Below are positions 22,212 through 33,899 of a stretch of 64,000 bases of DNA, piece by piece. The notes beneath the pieces were generated by a model. The model was given only the letters and a program-made list of their open reading frames with translations, did not search any database and was not told where the DNA came from. This DNA is from Isoetes taiwanensis (lineage: Eukaryota > Streptophyta > Lycopodiopsida > Isoetales > Isoetaceae): NCBI GenBank assembly GCA_021234155.1, contig JAJEKV010000054.1, positions 248,001 through 312,000 of the forward strand, written 5' to 3'. Both the position numbers and the translations under genes were made by a program. Within the stretch, counting starts at the first letter, position 1. Every line of letters starts with the position of its first letter.

Positions 22212-25181
22212 TTGTGCCTCCGGGGTGGTCTCATGGAATTGTCGAGGCTTCCCTTGGCGAAGGGGGCGGTCGAACTCCGTGGCGTGGCGGCCGATATGGA
22301 TCTCATCTTTCTCATGGAGACATGGGAGCATCTTTGGCCTAAGGCTACGATCTGCCCGGGTTACCAACATTTCTCGGTCTTCAATACATGCGGGGACGGA
22401 GGGGTCATGGTGGAGTGGCTTGCTACTACCGGACAACCTTGGCACATTCGGTTACCCCTCCAAGGAAGAGGCAGACACAACCGGTACTTGTGGGTTCGTG
22501 TGCATAATAAACGGTGGCAACCCTCTTTTTTCGGCGCTGTTATTTCCCTCACGAAGAGCACCTTCTATCGCAGCCACCCCGATGCGGATAGGATGGACCC
22601 TTATGTCGATCTATATGATGACATCTGGCAGACACCAGCGGTTGGGTAGGGTCGTCCTTCTTGGAGATTTCAATGCATGGGCGGGGAGTAGAGCAGCCCA
22701 TGCGACTTGACCCCCCTCACGACGATGTCCTGCAGCCTACGCCCTTGGAAAGCAACCCGCCACGAGGATCGGATGGCGCCCAGGTCACTCGCTTTGGCGG
22801 CGGTTGCTCTGCTATGTGGTGTTTTTGACTTGATAATTTGCAATGGCACATCACAAGTGGCCCGATTCTCGCAAGTGCACATGCATGGGACAATCGTGGG
22901 GAGGGTCCGGTGTGGTGGACTATGCGCTCAGTAGTGCGCCAAGATATGCATCTCATCGGTCGTTTCCGGGTGGGCAATGCATACGGTTCGGGATGAGGAG
23001 GTCGACTCGGATCACCTTCCACTTTATTTGGACTGGTTTGGCAAGCGCGCGGAACCCCCACTATGCCAGCCCCTCGCCGTCCTCGGTTGAGACTAGATTA
23101 TGAGCGTGCAGAGGACTATGCCGAGGTGCTCATGGGGACCCTCCCGTGAATTCTGCGGACCTCCACACTATAGCGGCCAGACGCAACCGGTGACTTCGCT
23201 ATTACGGGATGCGGCCGGACAGGTGCTTTGGCGGACTCCCCAGCGTCGCCGCCGTGGTCAGCAACATTCCCGCCAGAACCGATGGTTTGATGCGGAGTGT
23301 AAAGAACGCAAGCGGCGGCTCCGGTCACATTACGGATCCAGGTGCCCGCTTGCGAGGCCACCACACGATGCCAGCCTATCCCCGAAGGAGACAAAGGCGG
23401 TACCTGCCCGCATCGGGGAGATGTTAGGCCTGCTTGGACACTCATCCTCGAACCTTTTGGCGCAGAGTGCTTTGAAGGCCAGCCCAACCTACGGGGGACA
23501 TCACACCCGAGGCGGTGGGAGAAAAGATGCGGCGGCTCTATGACCCGCCCGGGGACGCCAGCGCCCATACCCCCACGGGATGGCCCCCATTAGTTTCGTG
23601 GAGGAGGATGTTGGGGAGGGTCCGCAACGGCCGGGCTAATGGGAAGGCGGATGACCTCGATGGTATGCGGCCGAAGTTACTCAAATGGGCGTGTCACCGC
23701 TTGTGCCGGTCCTCACTACCTGTTCAACGAGCATTGCGGGGAAGGTCTCCCGACAATGGACCACAAGCGTGGTTGTTCCCATTCACAAAGGCGGGCGACC
23801 CACCTTTGTCCGCCAATTACCAGGGACGATCATGGTCGATTCAAGATTTGCCAAACTCTTGGCTAGCATTCTCGAAGCGGCGATTGACCGGCCGGGCGGA
23901 GGTCGCAGATGTCGCGGGCCCTCACACACAGCGAGCTTTAGACCCCCGCCACTCAACGATTGACCATATCTTTACAACTGCGGGCGATTGAAGCCGGTCC
24001 GGAATCATCGGCGGGACTTGTATTCTTTGCTTTGTGGACTTAGCGAAGGCTTTTGATCTGGTTCCGGGGAAAAGCGTAGGCTAGGCTGCGCCAACGGGGC
24101 TCCCCTTTTGTGCGAGAATGCCATATACTGAGTTGTATGAGAGTTGTTTTGGCGGGGATCGTACCGACGGGCGAGGCATTCACCAATGTAGTATCGGGTC
24201 GGCGGGGTTGCCCCCCCTCGCCAACACTTTTTGGCCTCTACATTGTCGGTTAGAGCCCCGACGACTTCGCGAGCATGGAGGGATGGCATACGACTTTTGC
24301 ACTGGGTCATCCGCCCGGCTCATCTATGCGGGACGATGTTGGCCTCTTGGCCCACACCCAGAAGTTATGCGATCTCACTTGGATGCCCTAGACACATTTT
24401 GTCGCTCTGAGACATCTTGGCGTGAATTTGGCCAAGACCGTGGTGTTTCTCATATCCTCCTGCACTCACATGTCGGGGCGTACTGTGGACGCCACGCCCA
24501 CCTACAAGTACCTAGGGGTGGAGTTCCCCTCCGCCTCTCTGGCGGGGCGCCTATCCGCTATGGGTGACAACAGCTGGAAAGCGCTTTATGCCATGCGAAC
24601 ATGAGTCACCCGCAGAGCTCTATGATTGGGGCCATCGGTCACATCTGTTGTTAACCGGTCGAGCCCGGCCCTTTCATACAGCGGGTCGAGGTTTGGGGCG
24701 ACTGTCTCTTTGGCGACCTGGAATGACTTGGAGCAGGTGCGAAGGCATTTTGGCACGGGCACTTGGGGTTAAACCTTCAGTCCCCTATCGATTCTCGGGC
24801 TGCAGAAACTGGATTCTTACGCTTCGGGCAGCCCTTGATAGACACATCGTCTATTTTCAGAAAGTAGTTACTATGGGTGATGCTCGGCTCCCCTTTTTGG
24901 GCTTACTTGTGGCAATGGGTCCTCGCCGGCTTAGGCCCTGTTGGAGGGGTAAGAGACATCGATGGTTCGCCGGATGCGAACGCGGGAAGCAGATCGTCTT
25001 GGTGGACCGGTGGCCGTCGTGGCGGCCTGCGGGGAGTACCCTAGACGCTTGTTTCCTTGGCAAGCTCTGGGACCCCGTCGCTCTAGAGCCAGTCAAAACG
25101 GCCCATTACAAGGAGCACATCAACCCCGTGTTAGCCGGGGTCCCAGCCTCTACCTGCGTTCCGGTGCCCGCCCCGGCTTGA
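22212..25181 (+). pseudogene. LINE ORF2 relic (endonuclease-reverse transcriptase)
   Basis: Pieces in different frames: endonuclease 22212-22710 (METWEHLWP, YLWVRVHNKRW, LLGDFNAWAG); reverse transcriptase finger region 23600-23990 (DGMRPKLLKWA, FAKLLASILEAA, STIDHIFT); catalytic region 24000-24600 (FVDLAKAFD, the second DD box in DDVGLLAHTQ, NLAKTVVF). In an intact copy it would nick DNA and reverse transcribe its RNA. The closest relative in this window is the inverted LINE at 53.6-59.1 kb, which has the same motif set and C-terminal histidine/cysteine motif. Confidence 0.8.
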
Positions 25182-25559
25182 GACTCATTGCCTCCATTCG
25201 CACGAGGTGCCCACCATCTTCGCGATCGAGGCGGGCGGGGTGGATTGGGGAGCCCCCCGCCAGCTCTGTCGAGTCTTCATCAAGCGGGTGCCATTGAGGA
25301 TGAGTCTCACACTTTCGAGTTGCCGGCGTTGATCACATCCGGGCGGATCACGGCCCTTAGTATGGCCGGACTTGCCCGCTTACATTTGCCGATGAACACA
25401 CCGTCAAGACGTGCCACGGGGTCGCATATACCGGAGAGTCTTGGACTGCGAGGTCACCTTTGCCCCCGCTTTGGCTTTGATTGATTGGGCACTACGGGTG
25501 CGGTGCATGACTGTATATATTTGGGTGTTTTTGCATTGTATATGTTAGGACAGTTTGTC

Positions 25560-25718
25560 AGCAGGCTGATTGCTGCCACGGTTTTTCCCTCGAAAACCCT
25601 TCGGGGCGGGGGTTTTTTAATTCGGACAGTAATCCGCTTGCTGCGTTTTTGTATTGGGTCCCATAGACCGATTGGTCTCCGTGGACGATAAAAGTACCTT
25701 CCTTCCTTCCTTCCTTAT
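25560..25718 (+). repeat. LINE 3' end: stem-loop and (CTTC)n tail
   Basis: Contains TTTTTCCCTCGAAAACCC, a hairpin CCC-TTCG-GGG (25597-25606) and GGGGGTTTTTTAATTC, then TTGGTCTCCGTGGACGATAA followed by CTTCC repeats. The same layout is seen at 32541-32617, 60361-60500 and 62540-62690. Confidence 0.8.
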
Positions 25719-26399
25719 GTCTTATTGTCTAATATCTGGACCAATGCTTCGCGTAAGAAGACCAGAAGCTTTATCTTCATTTTCAGTGAAGTACAACATC
25801 ATCTTCATTTTCCTAAAGTAAAAAGTTTCTGTTGTGATGGTGCCCATTATATTAATGGCCCTTGAAGATGACTTTGGAGCATGTGCAGCAGTATCAGAGG
25901 AACACTTGTTTGTTCCCAAGCAAGACAATATGGGTTATTTGATCAAGAGGTTCAGATGAAGAAAATGGAGAAACTAGTCTTGTAATATAGACTTGTAGTA
26001 TGGACTTGTAGTATGCACTTCATTATCTAGAAATCAGAAGAGAATTAAAGCAGATGCCTGAGCTACTGGATATACAAGAAAGAATTGAGCCTGGGACCAG
26101 AAACAATTTGCCTGAGTTAAAAACCAGAAACAATTGACCAGATTCCTTATTGTACAAGCACAACAATTGTATATTTTAATATTTGCTGCATAAAGTTACA
26201 ATTGACAACCTTGTAAGTTAAAAACTATTCATTCTCTGGATCTGCACTGAAACAGAAACACATTGAACAAATTGTCCAAGCCTGCGAGCAAAAGAGCTGC
26301 CATGTTAAGGCTAACAATTTTATGGTTAATCTTATATAATCGATTCGTGGATGTCTCAGCCAATGATGAGTCTACAATCAATGATTTGGTAGCACCTAG

Positions 26400-27490
26400 C
26401 TATTTATGATTCTCTTGAACCTGTTTAGAGCAAAGGGACAAATTAAAAAGAATTATTTGCAATGCAAATCTACCTTGATATTGCATCAAACTAGCTATTA
26501 GTTGGGTGTTGAATGCATTTTGTTGTTGAACCATTGAGGAGAACATCTGTGACATTTGTAATTGCAGCTCCATTCTTTTAAGTTCCATTGTCTCCTCGTG
26601 TACAATTTTCCGTAATGAACAAATGTGAGAAGGCAAAATCATAATTTAAGGAATTAGTTCAAACAGGATTACCTTCTCAAATCTTGAGTTTTCAGCTTCT
26701 ACCATAGATTTTATAGCTTCTGTCGTGTCAGCTTCAGTAGTTTTGACCTTCCTCTTCCGTGCATTCTCCTTGCCCTTCACTCCAGCACCTCTACATGCTT
26801 GATCTCGGGGGGCTATCAGGAGACTTGGGATCTTCAGTCTCATTGAAGATGCATGGATTTCTTGCATTGGCAGCAGCAGCGGCTGCTTCATCGTCTACAA
26901 CGAATGCCTTTGCTCTCCCTGAAGTAGAGGATGGGCGAGCATGAGTAAAGGTGTCAGGCTCTTCAATGTTGCCTTCATGCATATTACTGTAAGCAAAGTT
27001 GTTAGGCATAAGCTCTTCAATGTCCTCTTCATGCACATGTGTGTCATCCATGTAACAGTCATCATGCATATGTGGGGCATGCATGTAGCTCTCATCGCTT
27101 GCTGCAAAACCATCGTCTTCGATATTCATTGCACGGGACCTTGGCTGAGACCATCATCAATGCCACCGGGTACACTAGGCACTTTGCACATCTTGAAAAT
27201 AGATCATCTAACAGCTGATAAGGGGGCCAGTTTGTTGCCATAGATCCAGTTTTAGAGGCTTGCTCTTTCAATCGTTTGTACCTCGTCTTCAACTTCTCCA
27301 TTTTAGCCCTTAATTGTTTGGCAGTTAAGTCCATGTCATATGCCTTGGCAAGATCATGAGAAACATTCGACCATTGTTTGTTCGACAAATGAATCTTCTC
27401 ATTAACAAAAAAAAAGTTACTATACAACTTGATGAATGTCATCTCCTTTCCCACATCCCAATACCTTTGGCCCTTTGCTGAAGCAAACAA
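26400..27490 (-). pseudogene. Harbinger MYB/SANT-like DNA-binding protein
   Basis: The N-terminal block 27490-27092 has a Myb/SANT-like (Myb_DNA-bind_3) domain: WDVGKEMTFIKLY, IHLSNKQWSNVSHDL, KQLRAKMEKLKTRYKRLKE, YQLLDDLF. The reading continues in other frames at 27129-26791 (acidic, His/Met-rich, starting MNIEDDGF, then a poly-Ala patch and NARNPCIF), 26891-26646 (basic KGKENARKRKVK) and 26642-26400 (coiled-coil-like, KRMELQLQMSQMFSSMVQQQ). Introns and indels both appear to separate the pieces. In PIF/Harbinger elements this protein brings the transposase to the nucleus and to the element ends. It converges on the transposase from the other end. Confidence 0.8.
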
Positions 27491-28263
27491 AACTGTAAGC
27501 TTTGATGTGAAACATATGAAAGTTTTATAATAGAACCTGACATATTCTCTTGTGGTTTTGCAAATTGTCCCTTCAAGAAGAATAAGAAATTAGTAGTTTA
27601 TATATTCAATCTAATGAAATTAAACATTCTAATGGTACATTAGAAGCTGAAATCCCCAATTATCTTAGATATAAAAAAGTGAAGAGCAATAAAGAGCATT
27701 TCACACCTACCTCAATAATTTGGACGTCTCCCATCCCATTTTGGCCATCCAATGGTTGCATAGAATTGGAGCTCACATATAGAAGCTTGCATCCCTGCTC
27801 AGAAACAGATCCAAATAATAAGCAAATGCTTAACATGCTTAGAAACAGATACATTTATGTAAGATACATTTTTATTTGCTGCCAACACAAAAATAGGTGC
27901 AAGGTTGAACAGTTAGCCCAAAAGCAATATTTTTTATGATAAATACCTCTTGTTCTTTGAAGTTTGACACTATTTTACGCATTCAGCTGATCGTTAAGAA
28001 AAAATCTGCAACAAAATAGTGAATTCGAATGAAAAGATCCAAAAATCTTCAGCAATTTTGCTTTCAAGCAACCCCAATATGTTCTGCCCTTTATTCCGAT
28101 GCCTCCATGCAAGCTCTAGTCTCCATGCATCTGGTCTAGCGAATTCCTCTGATCTGCCTGTTCTAATCGTAGTTAAACTCCACCGAAGGTAACGGGGGTA
28201 AGAACCCCTCTAGTATAAAATCGGTATACGGTAGAGGTATACGAGAGGGGTGCAACATTGTTG
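27491..28263. other. Harbinger right subterminal region
   Basis: A minus-strand exon-like frame (about 27790-27715, GCKLLYVSSNSMQPLDGQNG) may be the first exon of the MYB-like gene. Nothing else is recognised before the right terminal repeat. Confidence 0.4.
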
Positions 28264-28278
28264 CATGTGGCCACCCCT
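28264..28278 (-). repeat. Harbinger right terminal inverted repeat
   Basis: CATGTGGCCACCCCT, exact complement of 14179-14193, followed by AAT. A subterminal hairpin (CCCCTCT...AGAGGGG, about 28205-28255) lies just inside. Confidence 0.85.
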
Positions 28279-28281
28279 AAT

Positions 28282-30600
28282 GACACTTCCATATCCCTCA
28301 CTCAAGCATTTGGCTATCCCAAATGGTCCGAGTTAGAAGGAGGCCTTTCTGGGTGCTGGGTGATAATGTCCCCCGTAAGGGAAATTTTTCATGTTTAGCG
28401 GTGGGAGCATTGCATAGGGTTCGAGAGCGTAACAAATCTTATAAGCTAGGTTCCTCACTCTAACTATTCTGAATGGTCCTACACATCATGCTGCCAAATT
28501 TTGCAGTTTCTATTCAAAATGTATCTTTCTCAGCCGCAATTTTGAGCCATACTTCATCACCTTTCTCAAAATATCCTCGGGGGATGCACTTAGTCATAAG
28601 GGGGTATGGACGTCTGCGTTCGAAGGGTGGCCAAAAACATCCCTAGCATAATGATCTTTGAAAGCTAATTTAACCCCTAAAGTATATATTTTGCCACGGA
28701 TAATGGTGAAAAAACCCTCTAATGGTAAGTATAAAATACGAAATGGTAAAAAAAAACCCCTTTTATTGCACGCACATGTCCCATACTGCAAACAATATTG
28801 AATCCCCCGGGATTGTGCCATGTTGTTGGGGTCAAACATTATCCATATGTTGGCATAAAGGGTATCATACATGTAGCAGAAAGCTTCAAATTGATCATGT
28901 TTATCCCATATATACGTCCTCAACATATCTTCAAGAACTCAACTCAATCCTTCCATTTGGTTGTCCATCTTAGGATGGTATACCATGCTCATGTGGACTT
29001 TAGTACTGTCTGGTGCCTTCCAAAAGTCTCTTGTAAACTTAGGGTCTCGGTCAGATGTTATACCTCTAAGTACACCATGCAACTTGAAAATATTATCAGC
29101 AAAGAGCTATGCCATTTTCAATGCCACGATTGTTGACTTGCATGGTATGAAGTGTGCTAAGTTTGAGAGTGGATCCATGACTACAAGAATGCAATCGTTC
29201 CCCTTCCTCGTGGTTTGAATCCCTGTGATGAAATCTAGCATATGTCTTGCTGGATTGGCACTTCAAATGGTCAGAGATGCCCTGGGCTTCTGATATGCTC
29301 AAACATTCATACGTTGGCATGATACTACCCTTGTGATAGAGGTGTCCTTCCTCTACCTTATAGCCAAGTGAGATCCTTTACGGTTGCGGAGTCATGATTT
29401 TATCCTCTATTTTCTTGTAGAAATCAACTTTTACTACCCGTTCTTGCATGACGTTCAATTTCTTTAGAGACTATCATCAACATTCAACATTCCATTGAAT
29501 GCAGGATCTACGAGAAGGTATCGAGGATGACATTCAGCTTGTCTGATTATCTCAAAAGGCAACTATGTTTGCATCATCTTTGACCATCTATATTGCCCCA
29601 TTGCTTAGGATTGGTTGTGTGGGAAAATGTTCCAATCCCTTATGGACTGTGAGTATATCTCATTATGTTCAAGAGTTCCTTATCATGCATCAGATATCTA
29701 GACTTTGGCCCATTGAACATTTTATGGTCATGAGCAAATGACACGGGTTTTTTGCATCAAGACTACCCCCGTTCCTTCTTGCAAGCATCTATGATAAACT
29801 CATAGGCTTTTTCAGGTCGTAGAGAGCTAACATTGATGTTGTTGTGAGTGATGCCTTCAATTCCTCGAATGTGTTGATGCACTATTCTGTCCAAGGCTCA
29901 TCCCACTTCTTGACATCCTTCGTCATTCTTGACAATGGAGCTGCTATGTGCGAGTAATCTTTGACGAACTTGCGGTACTAACCTGCTAGGCCTAGGAAGC
30001 TTTGGACTTCTACCACATTATTTGCTCTTGGCCATCCTTCAGTTACTTCAATCTTGGCTAGATTCGTGGATAAGCCATTCGTTCCAACTATGTATCCAAG
30101 TATTCTCATATGCTGGATGTATCAAATGAGCACTTGCTCCTGTTAGCGTATAGCTTGTTCTTTTCAAGAACTTCAAAAGTTTACCTCAAGTTTGTGCTGT
30201 CATGTGCTGATTCATGGACTTGGAATGGGCACGTCATTGAAGGCAACAATGACGGAATGTCGCTCATCAAGCAAAGAACATTGCTGGTGCATTACATAGG
30301 CCAAAAGGCATCACTGTGAACTTGTAGTGGCAATACCGCATTCTGCAGGTGGTCTCGTGTATGACTTCTTTCTTCGTACAAATTTGGTAAAACCTCGGAT
30401 CGAAGATCAATCTTTGAAAAGACTTTGGACCCTGTAATTGATCAAAAAGATCATCTACACTTGGAAGAGGGTATTTGTTCTTTATGGTGTCCTTGTCAAG
30501 TCTCCTTCTTAGCAAATTATCCTTTTTCTTGAAGAACAAGATTGATGTCCAAATGATGATACCATGGCGTTCCAATGTATTATATGGGATAAGTACCTAG
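28282..30600 (-). mobile_element. Ty3/Gypsy LTR retrotransposon remnant
   Basis: On the minus strand from 30575: reverse transcriptase (IKNKYPLPSVDDLFDQLQG, FTVMPFGLCNAPAMF), then degraded RNase H (30.2-29.4 kb), integrase (29.3-28.6 kb; the pattern of SDRDPKF and PLTNLTYFIPT-like pieces in several frames) and a post-integrase segment near 28600-28500 (PLMTKCIPRGYFEKGDEVWLK). Order reverse transcriptase before integrase marks it as Gypsy. No LTR was identified. Harbinger is inserted at its 3' side. Confidence 0.8.
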
Positions 30601-30748
30601 GTTGTACTACCAGATCACAGCACATATCAAGCATATTGGCATGTACAAGGTGCGATATGTGCATGTACGCCACTAACATGTTAATATATTACATGGGCTG
30701 CATCTTGGTGATATAAATTCATTGACATGTATTTATTCGGTGCTTATA

Positions 30749-31214
30749 TTGGCACCCAAATGTTAACTACGCATGCAAGGGATTCTCTTAAAAGAATCCA
30801 GAGATTCTTTTAAGCTAATCCCCTGGATTCTCTTAAGCTAATCCTATCTAAGAGCATTAAACATCCAAATCTTAAACAAAATCCTAATTTCTCTTTAGGA
30901 TTAGAATCCTAATATTCCTTAGGATCCTAATGCTTATTTTTCACTTATTCATTTTCCATGAATAGTGCAAAATAATAATGCACAGAATCCTAAAGGTGAA
31001 GGTAGGATATGTAAAAGAGAATTCTAAACAGTAGGGTAGGATTAGTTTAAGAGAATCCTACTAAAGGGAAAAGGATTAGCTCAAGAAACTCCTAAAGGAA
31101 AAGGTAGGATTAGCTTACGAGAATCCTAGGGGGAAAGTAAGATTCTCTTAAGAAGATCCGCAGGTTCTCTTAAGAGAACCCGCTTGGTATGTGTGGTTAA
31201 AATTAGGGAGCCAA
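30749..31214. mobile_element. MITE with long imperfect terminal inverted repeats
   Basis: A 466-bp element. The left end TTGGCACCCAAATGTTAAC matches the complement of the right end (TTGGCTCCCTAATTTTAAC), and similarity continues for about 45 bp up to TTCTCTTAA. It is flanked by TA on both sides. The interior is packed with short forward and inverted copies of GGATTAGCTTAAGAGAATCC-like sequence. The TA target suggests Tc1/mariner-type mobilisation, but the assignment is tentative. Confidence 0.7.
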
Positions 31215-32399
31215 TAAAGGTTGTGGTATCTATTTACCCTCTGCGACCATTAGGAACTATTATATTACACATGTTAATATAACATTTTACGAAAGCCAAA
31301 AAGTTTATTAATCAGAATGTCTCATCTAACTGTATAAGCACAAAAAGATGCCATAGGAGCACGAGCCTGGAGCACAATGTACTTACTCCAGAATAGGAGA
31401 TTAACGATAAGAATCAATTCGAAGATACTGAATCCAGATGCGTTCCATCAGTTCTGATTCAAGGGAGGAACACTCTAAGCTGTCAATATCTTTTTCTGGG
31501 CCACCATAATAACATTGTGTGCAGATGAATAAATGCCCTAAAAGATGTGGTATCTGCGACGTTCCCATAGCGACCATAGGAGCCAACCGGAACCAAGATG
31601 AAATGCCCATTCTTAACATAGATAACACTAACATGTTAATATAACATAGTGTAATCTATGAAACCATTATATTACACATGGATGCTAATATGTTAGCCAA
31701 CTTGGTAATATAGCATGATGGGTTGCCCTCATGAGGATTGAAGAAGCATTGCTAAAAGTAACTATTTAACATTTTGTACTAAGATAGAACTATACTAGCT
31801 CGTTAACACTCCGAGCTAACCATCACCTCACTTTAAGAACATAATCACAGAATATATTAGAATTAGAGTAAAATAGAATAGATCTTTTTACATCCACGAA
31901 TACGAAGAGGTTATGGGACACATGCAATAGGCTAATATAACCATTACTACTAGAATCAAGAAACCCCTGCCTTGACAGGTTTTCAAGGGAAAAAGCTTTG
32001 CAGTAATGATGATATTAGACAATCAGAAAAAAATAAGTAGACCATGATGACTATTGAGGGTTCAGTAATTGAAGATGCTCATCTTGAACCTCAAGTATGT
32101 ACAATGTCAAGTCATGCATAGATGGTGCTTTGAGAAGTTGTAGGAGTGTGGAATAGAATCCCATCGATCCGAGACATCGGATCGCCATTCTAGAATGGGA
32201 CGAGCATGCATGTTTTGCATGCATGCGGGCGGCGCATGCCCGTTCTGGTTGGGACTTCGCTATTTTAGGCGCGTTTCTGCTTCGACTTCTCATCGGCGCT
32301 TCCTCTTCTCTCTCAGCAGTACCTTATTCTCTTTGAACCCACCCTCCCCCCCTTCTTTGTTATTGTATTTTTATCGCGTGGCACGCGCGTAATCAGCCC
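31215..32399. other. No gene recognised
   Basis: AT-rich sequence with short repeats of TATTACACATGYTAATAT (31260, 31620-31680). A run of CATGCATG-type sequence sits at 32205-32235. Confidence 0.4.
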
Positions 32400-32690
32400 C
32401 TCCACTCTGGGAGGTTTGGTTTGTCTTGTTGTTTTGTTGGTGTTGTGCAGGTACAGGTTAGCGAGCGGCATCTGTTTCGACTTTTCCATTCGTGGGTTTT
32501 GGGAACGATTTTTATGCCTTACGTTTGTCCAAGCCCCTTGCCGAAGGCTTATCACTAGGGTTTTTCCTCGAAAACCCGAAAGGGCGGGGTTTTTTAATCC
32601 CGGTGATAAGCTTTCGGCAGGTACACTAGCCCAGTCTCTATTAGCATTGTATTTTGTTGGGGTCCAAATGATATAATTGGATTTTCCCTT
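32400..32690 (+). mobile_element. LINE 3'-end fragment with long hairpin
   Basis: A 15-bp outer stem, CCGAAGGCTTATCAC (32541-32555) with GTGATAAGCTTTCGG (32603-32617; one mismatch), encloses TTTTTCCTCGAAAACCC-GAAA-GGGCGGGGTTTTTTAAT. The inner loop is a GAAA tetraloop closed by CCC/GGG. The layout matches the 3' end of the LINE at 21.4-25.7 kb, so this is a 5'-truncated member of the family. Confidence 0.7.
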
Positions 32691-33899
32691 TATTTTTTAT
32701 GGGTAGTTCGCATGTGTGCGGCTACCCACTATCCACCATTGTAGAAAATCTGCTGAGATGAATGAGAAGCAAGTCTAAGTCGGGCGGTTTGTTGGTTTCA
32801 TGCGAGTCCCATTCTAGAATGTTAAAGTCAAATAACAATTCATGACCATCTCAAAAGTAGGATATCTTAGAAGAGTATGGTTTTCATCTTCAATAACCTG
32901 TAATTGGCAATATGTACATAATCTCGCTTCACGCAACAATTGTGATTGCTCCCATCTGTCTCAATCAGTAGCTTATAGAAACCTATGCGAATTGATGCAA
33001 TAGCTATAAGCTTTTTCCTGGACAAGGATTCAAGCAACGATAACATGAAAACAAGCAAATACTCACTTTTACGAGTGCATTAGGTCTAGGCCATATATCC
33101 ACCAGTCAAATCGCATACATGCCACATATCACCGTCCAAATTGCATTTTATGTAGCATATGGTAAATGCTTAACTTCTTTCCCTAGGGTTTGCTCTTCAA
33201 GCAATCCAATACAGAGTGGAGAACTTGTACAATAAACTAATAAGATAAAGACTTGAAAGGGAAAATGGACAATTCATTATGGGCATTAGTGAATGATAGG
33301 ACAACTTATTATGAGCACCAATGAATGACTTAATGAAGCAAGCTCTACTTCAAACGTTCGTGGGGCTTGTATGATATTGTGGTGAAACCCACGATATCTC
33401 ATCGAGACCTTTCTAATAACCAGTGATTTGACATCGTAGGACGTTGTGCCCATGGAATGTTGGGGAAACTAAGAGAATATCTATGGAATCTTGAGAGAAT
33501 CTTTACGACCTTAAAGGAATTTCAAGATTTTAATTTTTCAGAGGTTTCAAACAAATACACGTCGCACAAGCCTACATGAGCCACCACAATAATTTTCTTC
33601 GATTCAAGTGATATTAGCTTTGATAGAAAGAACTCATTGTCATTTACAATGTGCTTGAAGGACACATTCCCATTTGGATCATAACAAAAAAATTACAATA
33701 ATTTCCTTCAAAAATACCTTTAAATCAAGGGCGTTTTTTAACAAAACTTATAATAAGTTAAGGGTATATGCTGGTCATGGCTGAGTGTTATTGTGCCAAG
33801 TGTTATTTCTTTTTTAAGGACCATTGGTTCCCAGCATAAACGTGAGAATATTTGAAATCAAGGGCACGTGATTTTACACCACATAGCCCCGTATAGCAG
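32691..33899. other. No gene recognised
   Basis: AT-rich sequence without a credible open frame or repeat structure that I can identify. Confidence 0.4.

Larger units (their letters stand above)
21384..25718 (+). mobile_element. GC-rich non-LTR retrotransposon (LINE), heavily decayed
   Basis: The block is much richer in G+C than its AT-rich surroundings. Order on the plus strand: ORF1-like proline/arginine-rich leader, endonuclease (SWNCRG near 22227; GDFNAW near 22660), reverse transcriptase (FVDLAKAFDLVPG near 24040; DDVGLL near 24332; NLAKTVVF; YKYLGVEF), C-terminal motif DESHTF near 25300, then a structured 3' UTR (25550-25690) and a (CTTC)n tail ending about 25715. Each domain is in a different frame, so many indels are present. 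It sits within Harbinger and so inserted after it. Boundaries at the 5' end are approximate and I found no TSD. Confidence 0.85.
14179..28278 (+). mobile_element. PIF/Harbinger DNA transposon, 14.1 kb with nested insertions
   Basis: The 15-bp terminal inverted repeats are AGGGGTGGCCACATG (14179-14193) and CATGTGGCCACCCCT (28264-28278), flanked by the 3-bp TSD AAT (14176-14178, 28279-28281). Inside are both proteins that PIF/Harbinger elements need: a DDE transposase (plus strand) and a MYB/SANT-like protein (minus strand), convergent. Subtracting the Helitron (3.6 kb) and the GC-rich LINE (about 4.3 kb) leaves about 6.1 kb, an ordinary length for the superfamily. The transposase has nonsense codons, so the copy is inactive. 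Confidence 0.87.

Noticed and set aside
21142-25484. Long overlapping open frames on both strands in the GC-rich block (for example 21142-21711 and 21507-22022)
   Set aside because: High G+C makes stop codons rare in all frames. Only frames carrying endonuclease or reverse-transcriptase motifs are supported.
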